DNA of 16,272 bases from Pseudorhodobacter antarcticus. Its GTDB lineage: Bacteria > Pseudomonadota > Alphaproteobacteria > Rhodobacterales > Rhodobacteraceae. The stretch is taken from assembly GCA_945860375.1 (NCBI GenBank), contig CAMAQR010000072.1, positions 1-16,272 of the forward strand. Reading direction: 5' to 3'. Position numbers and translations under genes: made by a program. Below the pieces are notes generated by a model. That model did no database searches. It worked only from the letters and a program-made list of their open reading frames with translations, and was not told where the DNA came from. Below, piece by piece: positions 1-6,005 of this stretch; the first letter of the stretch is position 1, and the number at the start of each line of letters is the position of its first letter.

Positions 1-104
1 ATCGACCGCGCAACGGGCGCCGCCTGCGCAGCAGATGCCCCGCTCGCCGTCAGACACTCGACGGCAATGGTTTCGACGGCATCAAGCGACAGGGTTCGGG
101 TCAT
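1..104 (-). CDS. Ldh2-family malate/L-lactate dehydrogenase, N-terminal fragment
   Basis: Only the first 34 or so codons are inside the window; the gene runs off the left edge. Reading the minus strand from the ATG at 104, the protein begins MTRTLSLDAVETIAVECL and continues with an Ala-rich segment. This matches the usual start of NAD(P)-dependent Ldh2/MDH2-type 2-hydroxyacid dehydrogenases, where an N-terminal helix precedes the ExDGxxSHG region, which would lie off the edge. A GAGG ribosome binding site precedes the ATG by a few bases. It starts 25 bases after the stop of the enolase-superfamily gene on the same strand, so the two are probably cotranscribed and could act in sequence on a hydroxy- or sugar acid. 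The identification rests on a short stretch and should be treated as provisional. Confidence 0.55.
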   Translation of the reverse strand, partial: MTRTLSLDAVETIAVECLTASGASAAQAAPVARS

Positions 105-129
105 TTCGGCCTCATGTTCGGGGTACGGG

Positions 130-1311
130 TCATGTCTTGCGGAACACACTGCCATATGCCGCACCCGCCGGGGCAGAGGCACCCGCCGGAAACCGACCTT
201 CGGACAGATAGCGCGCATGGCAGCGGGCAAGGGCCACGGGGTCCAGCGTGACCCCAAGGCCCGGGCCATCGGGCACCCGCACCACGCCGCTTTTGGGCAC
301 GAACGGGCCGCCCTCGATCACGTCATCGGCGTACCAGCGCAGCATGGTCTGACTGGCCCCCCGGATGTGTTCCAGTGCGCCACTCAGATGCAGATAGGCC
401 GCCGTGCCGACGCCGGTTTCCCCGGAGTGAAAGCGAAAGCCGATCCCCATCGCCGCACAGGCCGCAACAAAATCCATTGTGCCGCGAATACCGCCCAGTT
501 CGTTGATATTGCACACGATCGCATCAGGACACGCCAGCCTCGCGGCCTTGGGCAGATCAATGATATGGGTCGCGAAGGCGCAGGGGAAATGCGCCCGGAG
601 CGCCGCCATTTCCTCGTAGGTCTCGCAGGGCTCCTCGAACCAGGAAATATCATAGGGCATCAGCTTGCCCAAGGCGTGGCGGGCGGTTGGAACCGTCCAG
701 GTGCCGTTGGCATCCAGTTGCAAAGGGCGCTCGCCAATGGCCGCGCGCACTTCGGCGACCATCCGGATCTCTTCAGCAAAAGCGACCGTGCCGACCTTGC
801 CCTCGAAGATCCGCGCGTCATGCTCCTCGATCATCCGGGCACAAAACCGCGCGATGTCGGCGGGGCTCGACTCTCCGGGTTCAGAAACCCCCGGCAATCG
901 GTAACTGAAATACTCGGTCAACGCGATCTCGTGGCGCAGCGCACCGCCCAGCAGACGGCTCAGCGGAACCCCTTCGGTCTTGCCGCGCGCATCCCACATC
1001 GCCATCTCGATCCCGGCAAAGACCCGTGCGTGGGCCGTCACATTGTCCCAGGGCGTATAGCGCATGCCCGGCACGCAGGACCGCGCCGCTGGGCCGATGT
1101 CGCGCAGGTCGCGCCCGATCAGCCGCTCTGCCATGCGCGCCACATCCGCCGCCCGGTCGCCATCGGCGCATTCGCCAAGGCCCGTCACCCCGTCCTCGGT
1201 CAGAAGCTCGATCACCGTCTTGGTCAGCGACCCGGTCGAGCCATAGCTGAAGCGGTAGGGCGCGCGGAGGGGGATGTTGACGGGGGTGGCGCGGATGGAT
1301 CTGATCTTCAT
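130..1311 (-). CDS. Enolase-superfamily dehydratase/racemase (MR/MLE, glucarate-dehydratase-like)
   Basis: A 393-residue protein, normal length for mandelate racemase/muconate lactonizing enzymes. The N-terminal capping domain (about 1-115) is followed by the TIM barrel. Visible metal ligands are D200 (LQLDANGTW), E226 (WFEEPC) and N270/E271 (NINELGG). H295 in FRFHSGETG is the likely catalytic base, as in the glucarate dehydratase branch. The C-terminal pattern (LRWYADD, then GGVVxVPDGPGLGV-like) also fits that branch. Where many members have a KxK pair, this one has E170-G-K172, so only one lysine is present. By family, it should abstract the proton alpha to a carboxylate and dehydrate or epimerise a sugar acid or hydroxy acid; the substrate cannot be read from the sequence. 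The ATG at 1311 has a GGAG six bases upstream. It is divergent from a LysR regulator and precedes an Ldh2-like gene. Confidence 0.88.
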   Translation of the reverse strand: MKIRSIRATPVNIPLRAPYRFSYGSTGSLTKTVIELLTEDGVTGLGECADGDRAADVARMAERLIGRDLRDIGPAARSCVPGMRYTPWDNVTAHARVFAGIEMAMWDARGKTEGVPLSRLLGGALRHEIALTEYFSYRLPGVSEPGESSPADIARFCARMIEEHDARIFEGKVGTVAFAEEIRMVAEVRAAIGERPLQLDANGTWTVPTARHALGKLMPYDISWFEEPCETYEEMAALRAHFPCAFATHIIDLPKAARLACPDAIVCNINELGGIRGTMDFVAACAAMGIGFRFHSGETGVGTAAYLHLSGALEHIRGASQTMLRWYADDVIEGGPFVPKSGVVRVPDGPGLGVTLDPVALARCHARYLSEGRFPAGASAPAGAAYGSVFRKT

Positions 1312-1383
1312 GGCGGGCTCCGGGGGGCTGCCCCAGACTGGACCCCGAGCGGCGCAAAGTAAATTGACTTTTCCGACCGCTGG

Positions 1384-1402
1384 CTTTTACCTGGGGTAAA
1401 AG
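1384..1402. promoter_or_regulatory. Perfect inverted repeat at the lysR translation start region
   Basis: CTTTTACC-TGG-GGTAAAAG forms a perfect inverted repeat with 8-base arms and a 3-base spacer. It lies in the divergent intergenic region between the enolase-superfamily gene (start 1311) and the LysR gene (start 1411). It contains a T-N11-A arrangement (1388 to 1400), the classic LysR-type binding pattern. It overlaps the AGAGG ribosome binding site of the LysR gene, and a TTGACT hexamer lies at 1364-1369, so occupation could repress the regulator. The operator role is inferred from position and symmetry. As RNA it could also form a short hairpin that masks the ribosome binding site. Confidence 0.55.
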
Positions 1403-1410
1403 AGGTGCCG

Positions 1411-2316
1411 ATGCGCAATGCCCCTGCCATGACCGGATTGCGGGTGCTGGAGGCGGTGGTGCGCCTGGGTTCCCTCTCGGCCGCCGCGCGCGAGCTTTGC
1501 GTGACGCCGCCCGCCATCAGCCACCGCCTGCGCGACCTCGAAGCCCAGGCCGGCGCCCCCTTGGTGGAGCGGGTCGGCGGCCGGTTCGTCGCAACGGCGC
1601 TGGGAGCCCAGGTGCTGGACACGCTTGGCGATGCCTTCGCCCGCATCCTCGCGGCCGATGCGCTCTTGTCGGGGCAAAAGCCCCAGACCCTGCGCGTGGT
1701 GAGTTCCTATTCCTTCGCTGTCCTCTGGCTGACCCCGCGCCTCGCGCGGTTCCAGGCGCGCCATCCCGAGGTCAGGCTCTTCCTGGAGCCGTCACATGAC
1801 CCGCTGGACCAGGGGGAGAGCGATATCACCATCCTCCATGCCGCCGAACCGCCCGGGACGGGCTGGGCCAGGCTCTTTGCCGACCGCTGTGCGGCCATCG
1901 GGCGGGCCGGTCACCCGGTCTTTGCGGCAGGCGCCACGACGGGGGCGGTGTTCCGGGCCAAGCTCGTGCATGTCTCGCATGGCAAGGGTCCGGCCTGGGG
2001 CGAGTTCAGCTGGCTCGATTGGGCCCGGGCGCTGGGGGAGAGGGGGCAGGTTCCCCTCGGCGGCCCCACCGTGACGGCGGAGCACCTGGCGGTGGACCTG
2101 GTGCTGGCCGAAGAGCTTTTGGCGCTGGTCAGCCAGGTCAACACATCGCTTCTGCTGAGCGAGGGCCGTTTGCGCGCGATCCCCGGCAGCGAGGTGGCGA
2201 CGGGGTGCTTCTATTGGATCAGGGGGGCGAACCGTCCGGGCCGGGGCGGCGGGGTGGAGCGGGATTTCCTGACGTGGATACAGGAGGAGTTTGCCGAGGC
2301 GGAGACGTCGTCATGA
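1411..2316 (+). CDS. LysR-family transcriptional regulator (GcvA-like)
   Basis: About 301 residues, typical for LysR regulators. The N-terminal winged helix-turn-helix spans about residues 6-65, with LRVLEAVVRLGSLSAAARE and TPPAISHRLRDLE as recognisable helices. The C-terminal part (about 88-295) is the LysR substrate-binding domain. The HTH flavour and the preserved C-terminal fold resemble GcvA-like members. I chose ATG 1411 because AGAGG lies five bases upstream; a GTG at 1405 in frame is an alternative that would put the start inside the ribosome binding site. The gene is divergent from the enolase-superfamily/Ldh2 pair, the usual arrangement for a LysR protein activating its neighbour in response to a substrate or intermediate. 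The perfect palindrome at 1384-1402 is a candidate binding site and suggests autoregulation. Confidence 0.92.
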   Translation: MRNAPAMTGLRVLEAVVRLGSLSAAARELCVTPPAISHRLRDLEAQAGAPLVERVGGRFVATALGAQVLDTLGDAFARILAADALLSGQKPQTLRVVSSYSFAVLWLTPRLARFQARHPEVRLFLEPSHDPLDQGESDITILHAAEPPGTGWARLFADRCAAIGRAGHPVFAAGATTGAVFRAKLVHVSHGKGPAWGEFSWLDWARALGERGQVPLGGPTVTAEHLAVDLVLAEELLALVSQVNTSLLLSEGRLRAIPGSEVATGCFYWIRGANRPGRGGGVERDFLTWIQEEFAEAETSS

Positions 2317-2440
2317 TCGTCTGGCAACCGGCAACGCCGAGCGGCCTCACACCCTCTATGCAAGGACTGGCGAGGGCCAAGGTAGTCAATGCAGGGTGAT
2401 GCGGCAAAAGGACGGGATTGAGTGATCGAAACTGACATTC

Positions 2441-2674
2441 TTGAAGCCCTTCCCTGCTCGATGGCCTCCCACCCCATCGGTGGAAGGCCTAAGCATGGAA
2501 GGACCGCTTTGGTGCAACGACGCAGCGGGCAAACCCTATCGCTGCGGGCAGGTGGCAGCCAATACACTCAGCAATCTGATCGGTCGACAGACGGTCACTT
2601 GCGAAAAGAAGGACATAGACCGCTATAGACGCATTGTGGCGGTGTGTTCTGTGAACGTGCATTCGACCGGATGA
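2441..2674 (+). pseudogene. Staphylococcal-nuclease-like (thermonuclease family) fragment
   Basis: From about 2492 the translation reads CNDAAGKPYRCGQVAA, then LIGRQTVTCEKKDIDRYR and IVAVCSVN. This matches the central part of secreted bacterial SNase-like proteins (the C..A.G..W.CG..A...L....G..V.C...D.DRYGR.VAVC pattern). The N-terminal signal peptide and the first beta-barrel strands, including the catalytic DGDT region, are absent. The frame stops at 2672-2674 shortly after the VAVC strand, so the C-terminal helices are missing too. Only about 60 of roughly 140-180 residues remain, and no convincing ribosome binding site precedes the non-ATG start. The conserved Gly after DRY is replaced by Arg. 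I read it as a dead remnant. Confidence 0.6.
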
Positions 2675-3181
2675 CTACGATATGTGTTGCGACATTCGTC
2701 TCGTGCCAAGTGTACGCGCGGCGTTGGAAAAGGCGGTAATCTTGCAATAGTAGATTCTGTTGACAGGCAGGCACCAGGTCAATGTCCCGACCATCAACAC
2801 GGATATTGATCGAGACGTTCTTCTTCTTCGCCGAGTCCCTGCGCTTGCATCGCCATCCCGACGTGATGACAAGCTCGAATGGCCGTAGTGGGCCCGAACC
2901 GGCCATGCGGCGGCGCAGCATCGGGTCAGTCCAACCAGCCTACCGCCAGGTCGACGTGTTCGGCCCAAAGCTGCCGGTCGGGACGAAGAAGGGCGCTCAG
3001 GAACTTGCTTGGAAGCGGCCTTTCACTCTTGCTGCAAAGAGACCGATCAGTTGACGCAGCCGGAAGCTGGACTGATCCGAAAATCTGTCCAAAGATCGGG
3101 GAGGAATTCACTGAAATGTGCGCTTCGGTATGGATCCACAGCACAAATGGCAGGATAGCGAGGGACTAGGTGAATTAGATT

Positions 3182-3430
3182 TTAGCGATCTTGCGGCGCC
3201 AGCATGGCGGCCTGCGCGGCCCGGGCCGTCAAGAGCGGCGCACAGCGCGGGCCATATCTGCCCAAAGCCGCCACGATCACCTGCACGACCAGCCGGTCGG
3301 GCTCTGACAGCGCGGCCAGGGCCATGGGGCCGGGAAAGAAGCTCTCGCATGGAACACCGGCGGCCGCCAGCAAGGCATGGCGTGGCAACAGAGGGTGGTG
3401 ATAGGTCTCCCCCCGACAGCCCCGCGCCAC
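3182..3430 (-). CDS. Unidentified small open reading frame, about 82 residues
   Basis: I do not recognise this protein. Starting at GTG 3430, it encodes a frame rich in Ala, Leu, Arg and Pro, with segments such as HHPLLPRHALLAAAGVP and LVVQVIVAALGRYGPR. The third codon positions are strongly GC-biased, like the real genes of the window. This argues for genuine coding sequence rather than chance, at least in the past. The frame remains open upstream of the GTG into the end of another minus-strand frame, but no ATG is available, so this may be the C-terminal part of a broken gene. No membrane segment or signal peptide is evident. It sits in a debris region, so its status (small gene or remnant) is uncertain. 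Confidence 0.35.
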   Translation of the reverse strand: MARGCRGETYHHPLLPRHALLAAAGVPCESFFPGPMALAALSEPDRLVVQVIVAALGRYGPRCAPLLTARAAQAAMLAPQDR

Positions 3431-3471
3431 CCTGGCCTCCGTGCCAAAAGCCGATAGGTGGCGCGCCCGGA

Positions 3472-3636
3472 TCAGCGCTCCGGTTCGCCGGTGAAGCGGT
3501 CGAAGGTGTCGGAAACGGCTTCCTCTTCGAGCCCTGCCATCTCCCGGGCTGTCGGTTCCCGGTCCGGATAGAGAAGAAGGGAGATGGCGAACTTATCATG
3601 GGTGAGTGCTAATCCCAGAAAACACTCCAGTAGTGT
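3472..3636 (-). pseudogene. Unidentified minus-strand remnant, C-terminal fragment
   Basis: On the minus strand the frame reads HDKFAISLLLYPDREPTARE followed by MAGLEEEAVSDTFDRFTGEP and stops at 3472-3474. The acidic, evenly mixed composition looks like real protein. The only ATG in frame is at 3540, leaving 22 codons, and an in-frame TGA closes the frame near 3645. It therefore looks like the tail of a gene whose front has been lost to the AT-rich sequence on its upstream side. Its stop lies inside the open frame of the next minus-strand feature, so the two could once have been overlapping neighbours or a single frameshifted gene. No family assignment. Confidence 0.3.
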
Positions 3637-3949
3637 GCAAAATAATCAGATATTGCACATAAGATCATCTAAGCCTTGGTATTCTAATACTTTGTCAATG
3701 GACACTCAGGGCATCAATGTGATGCGATACCTTTCAGGCGCGCTTGATCTCTGTTTCGCTAACGCCACCCCGCATGTTCTCTTTGGGCATGCCTTTGCGG
3801 CGGATTCGTTCTGCAATCGGACGCGCAAAGCGGCCGCAGTTTCCTGGCTTAGGCGGTAACGAAAAACTTGCAGCGCATGCCGAGCGGCCTTTGCAAAAGG
3901 GTCACTTCCGTCTGGCAGATACAAGAGAATTTCACGTTGGTGATGCAGA

Positions 3950-3967
3950 TTTCGCTATTGACGAAAG
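3950..3967. promoter_or_regulatory. Candidate XRE-cupin operator upstream of the DadA/PuuB-like oxidase
   Basis: TTTCGCTATTGACGAAAG is an imperfect palindrome (TTTCG arm at 3950-3954, CGAAA arm at 3962-3966). It matches the site at 5963-5980 at 14 of 18 positions and ends about 45 bases before the start of the FAD oxidoreductase. A second similar site in front of the other transcription unit, with the XRE-cupin gene between them, makes a shared operator the simplest reading. The binding protein is inferred, not shown. Confidence 0.55.
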
Positions 3968-4012
3968 CATGCCTACTCGCCACGCTTACCCTGCTTGAGG
4001 GAGCGTTCGCCA

Positions 4013-5311
4013 ATGATGCCTGCCGACCACTTTCAGACTTGCACTGCAGCCCCCTACTGGCTGGAAGACGTCCCGCTGCGACCTGTCCGGCCCGAACCGC
4101 TGCCTGCAATGGTCGATCTGGTGGTTGTGGGGTCAGGATACACTGGACTTTCGTCGGCGATCACCGTGGCGCGCGGCGGCCGGTCGGTGCTGGTGCTGGA
4201 TGCCGGACCTTTGGGCGCGGGCTGTTCCACGCGCAACGGCGGGCAAGTGGCCCCCAGCATCAAGCCCGAGTTCACCACGCTGGCCGGGCGGCATGGGCCC
4301 GAGGTGGCACGTGCCATCCGGGCCGAAGGCTATGCGGCGCTGCGCCATGTGCGCGACTTTGTGGCCGCCGAAGGCATCGACTGCGACTGGACGCAGACGG
4401 GGCGCTACATGGCAGCGCATTCGCCGGGCGAATTCGCCTGGATCGAGCGCATGGCCGAGGCGCGCGTCAATGCGGGCGAGCCTGCGGTGCAGGTCGTGCC
4501 GCCTGACCGGCAGCACGAAGAACTGGCGTCGGGCCGCTATTTCGGCGGAGTCATTTCGCCGCTGAATGCCTCGGTGCACCCGGCAAAGCTGCATGCGGGC
4601 CTGTTGCACGTAGCGGAAAGCGCGGGCGTTGCCCTGCGCGCCGGGGCGGCGGTGACGGAGATCGAGCGGCAGGCGAGCGGGTTCCGGGTACAGACGGCAG
4701 GGGGGACGGTCACGGCGCGCGACGTGCTGATCGCAACGAATGGCTATACCGGCACGCTGGCACCCTGGCTGCGTCGCCGCGTCATCCCGATCGGAAGCTA
4801 CATGCTGGCCACCGAACCGCTGGATCCGCAGGTGGCAGCCAGTTTGATCCCAAACCGCCGGATGGTGGTGGATACGCGAAAGGTGGTGATCTACCTGCGC
4901 CTGTCGCCGGATGGACGCCGTCTGATCTTTGGCGGGCGGGCCGCCCTGTCGGAGACCGACCTGATGCGCAGCCTGCCGCGTCTCTATGAGATGATGCTGG
5001 AGGTGTTTCCGCAGCTTGCCGGCACCCGTGTCAGCCATGCGTGGAATGGGTTCGTGGCCTATACCTTTGACGAGCTGCCCCATACCGGCACCCATGACGG
5101 GGTGCACTATGCGATGGGCTACTGCGGATCGGGGATTTCGCTGTCGCATTACTTCGGCCACCGCGCAGGGCAGCGCATCCTGGGTCTGGCCGAAGGGCGC
5201 ACGGCGCTAGACAACATTCCCTTCCAGACAAGGCCGCTTTACGCGGGCCGCCCCTGGTTCCTGAAGCCTGCGATGGCATGGTATAGCCTGAAAGACCGGC
5301 TTGCGGGATGA
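4013..5311 (+). CDS. FAD-dependent oxidoreductase of the DadA/PuuB (DAO) type
   Basis: A 432-residue DAO-family flavoprotein. The Rossmann dinucleotide motif is G40-S-G-Y-T-G45 within VDLVVVGSGYTGLSSAI, followed by an acidic residue after VLVLDAG. The C-terminal FAD-contact region contains YAMGYCGSGISLSHYFG. The early PYWLED segment and overall length resemble gamma-glutamylputrescine oxidase (PuuB) and related amine/amino-acid oxidases. It should oxidise a C-N bond, using O2 or a quinone and releasing an aldehyde or imine. ATG 4013 is chosen because GAGGGAG lies nine bases upstream; in-frame starts at 3995 (TTG) and 4016 (ATG) exist. It is separated by 10 bases from the XRE-cupin gene, so they form one unit. 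A candidate operator lies 45 bases upstream. Substrate specificity cannot be fixed: no PuuA-like synthetase is nearby to make a glutamylated amine. Confidence 0.88.
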   Translation: MMPADHFQTCTAAPYWLEDVPLRPVRPEPLPAMVDLVVVGSGYTGLSSAITVARGGRSVLVLDAGPLGAGCSTRNGGQVAPSIKPEFTTLAGRHGPEVARAIRAEGYAALRHVRDFVAAEGIDCDWTQTGRYMAAHSPGEFAWIERMAEARVNAGEPAVQVVPPDRQHEELASGRYFGGVISPLNASVHPAKLHAGLLHVAESAGVALRAGAAVTEIERQASGFRVQTAGGTVTARDVLIATNGYTGTLAPWLRRRVIPIGSYMLATEPLDPQVAASLIPNRRMVVDTRKVVIYLRLSPDGRRLIFGGRAALSETDLMRSLPRLYEMMLEVFPQLAGTRVSHAWNGFVAYTFDELPHTGTHDGVHYAMGYCGSGISLSHYFGHRAGQRILGLAEGRTALDNIPFQTRPLYAGRPWFLKPAMAWYSLKDRLAG

Positions 5312-5321
5312 AAGGCAGACG

Positions 5322-5909
5322 ATGACCAAAACGACCCCTATGATCACGCCTGCAGGTCCGGTGACCAGCAGCCAGATCGGCCCGATGCTTCGCAAAAGCC
5401 GAAAAGAGCGCAACCTGACGCTGGAGGTGGTGGCCAAGCGCTCAGGGATTGCGGTGGGGTTTCTGTCCGAGATCGAGCGGGATCAGGCCTCGCCTTCGGT
5501 CGCCACACTGATCCGGCTGTGCGATGTGCTGGGCATTCCGGTAGGGTCGCTGTTCCAGACGAGCCAAGCCGTACTGGTGCGGGCAGGGCAGGGCGAGCGG
5601 ATGCGCTACGGCGGGACGGCGATCAGCTATGAGCTGATGACCTCGCGCGCAGCCAGCAAGATGGCGGCCATCCGCACAGAGGTGCAGCCGGGAGGCCAAT
5701 CCGGCCCAGAATTGCACACCCTTCAGGCAGACGAAGAGTTCGTGCTGGTTCTGGAGGGAACCTTGCGGATGCATCTTGAGGGCGAGACCTTCGATCTTGC
5801 CCCGGGCGATGCCCTGACCTTCGATCCGCGCCGGCCGCACCGCTATCTGAACCCTTCGGCGACCGACGTCTGTCGCTGCATCTGCCTGATCACGCCGCAA
5901 CCGCGCTAG
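5322..5909 (+). CDS. XRE-family regulator with C-terminal cupin domain (PuuR-like architecture)
   Basis: A 195-residue protein. Residues about 20-75 form an XRE helix-turn-helix (IGPMLRKSRKERNLTLEVVA, then SGIAVGFLSEIERDQASPS, then ATLIRLCDVLGI). Residues about 117-188 form a single cupin domain (FVLVLEGTLRMHLEG and LAPGDALTFDPRRPHRY). This is the architecture of PuuR and of many regulators of amine or amino-acid catabolism, in which the cupin senses the ligand. ATG 5322 is preferred over the in-frame TTG at 5301 because AAAGG lies six bases before it. It follows the DAO-type oxidase by 10 bases and precedes the nine-gene operon. Two related palindromes flank its transcription unit, so it probably represses both promoters until the amine or a metabolite binds. 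Confidence 0.9.
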   Translation: MTKTTPMITPAGPVTSSQIGPMLRKSRKERNLTLEVVAKRSGIAVGFLSEIERDQASPSVATLIRLCDVLGIPVGSLFQTSQAVLVRAGQGERMRYGGTAISYELMTSRAASKMAAIRTEVQPGGQSGPELHTLQADEEFVLVLEGTLRMHLEGETFDLAPGDALTFDPRRPHRYLNPSATDVCRCICLITPQPR

Positions 5910-5934
5910 GCGGCGAAGAGGTCACAGAAAAGGA

Positions 5935-6005
5935 TTGACTCCCTTTGCCCCGAGGTCGCATTATTCGCTATTAGCGAAATTTTATCTCTGGGAGGGGAAG
6001 CGGCC
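5935..6005 (+). promoter_or_regulatory. Promoter and operator region of the nine-gene amine operon
   Basis: A TTGACT hexamer at 5935-5940 is followed after 18 bases by CATTAT at 5959-5964, a plausible sigma70-type promoter. The palindrome TTCGCTA-T-TAGCGAA (5964-5978), perfect in its 7-base arms, overlaps the proposed -10 box and start point, a position suited to repression. A strong purine-rich ribosome binding site (GGGAGGGGAAG, about 5990-6000) precedes the TTG start at 6006. The related palindrome at 3950-3967 supports a common regulator. Promoter assignment is by inspection only. Confidence 0.55.

Larger units (their letters stand above)
2317..4012. other. Gene-debris region between the LysR locus and the amine cluster
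   Basis: About 1.7 kb without a clearly intact gene. It contains a nuclease-like fragment near 2490-2674, short incoherent frames at 2675-3180, two minus-strand frames between 3182 and 3640 of unknown identity, and an AT-richer stretch at about 3610-3970. Within 3706-3924 on the minus strand, two different frames look protein-like in succession (YLPDGSDPFAKAARHALQ, then in another frame ERIRRKGMPKENMRGG ending in a stop near 3735). This suggests a frameshifted remnant that I cannot identify. Base composition and broken frames contrast with the compact GC-rich operons on either side. The promoter for the downstream oxidase should lie at the right-hand end of this stretch. Confidence 0.6.

Noticed and set aside
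67..1362. Long plus-strand open frame of 431 codons
   Set aside because: It is the antisense shadow of the enolase-superfamily gene. Its translation is Arg/Gly/His/Pro-rich without any domain, while the opposite strand shows clear catalytic motifs.
2782..3054. Plus-strand frame of 90 codons beginning MSRPSTRILIETFFFF
   Set aside because: No recognisable motif and no clear ribosome binding site. Competing minus-strand frames of similar quality cover the same bases, so neither can be called a gene.
3849..4109. Minus-strand frame of 86 codons across the oxidase start
   Set aside because: It overlaps the oxidase ribosome binding site and N-terminus and has no protein-like features.
4133..5161. 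Minus-strand open frame of 342 codons
   Set aside because: Antisense to the DAO-type oxidase; the composition is His/Arg/Gln-rich and no motif is visible. Long antisense frames are expected in GC-rich coding DNA.
5910..5934. Possible terminator after the XRE-cupin gene
   Set aside because: No stable GC stem followed by a T-run is visible between 5909 and the TTGACT hexamer, so read-through into the nine-gene operon cannot be excluded.
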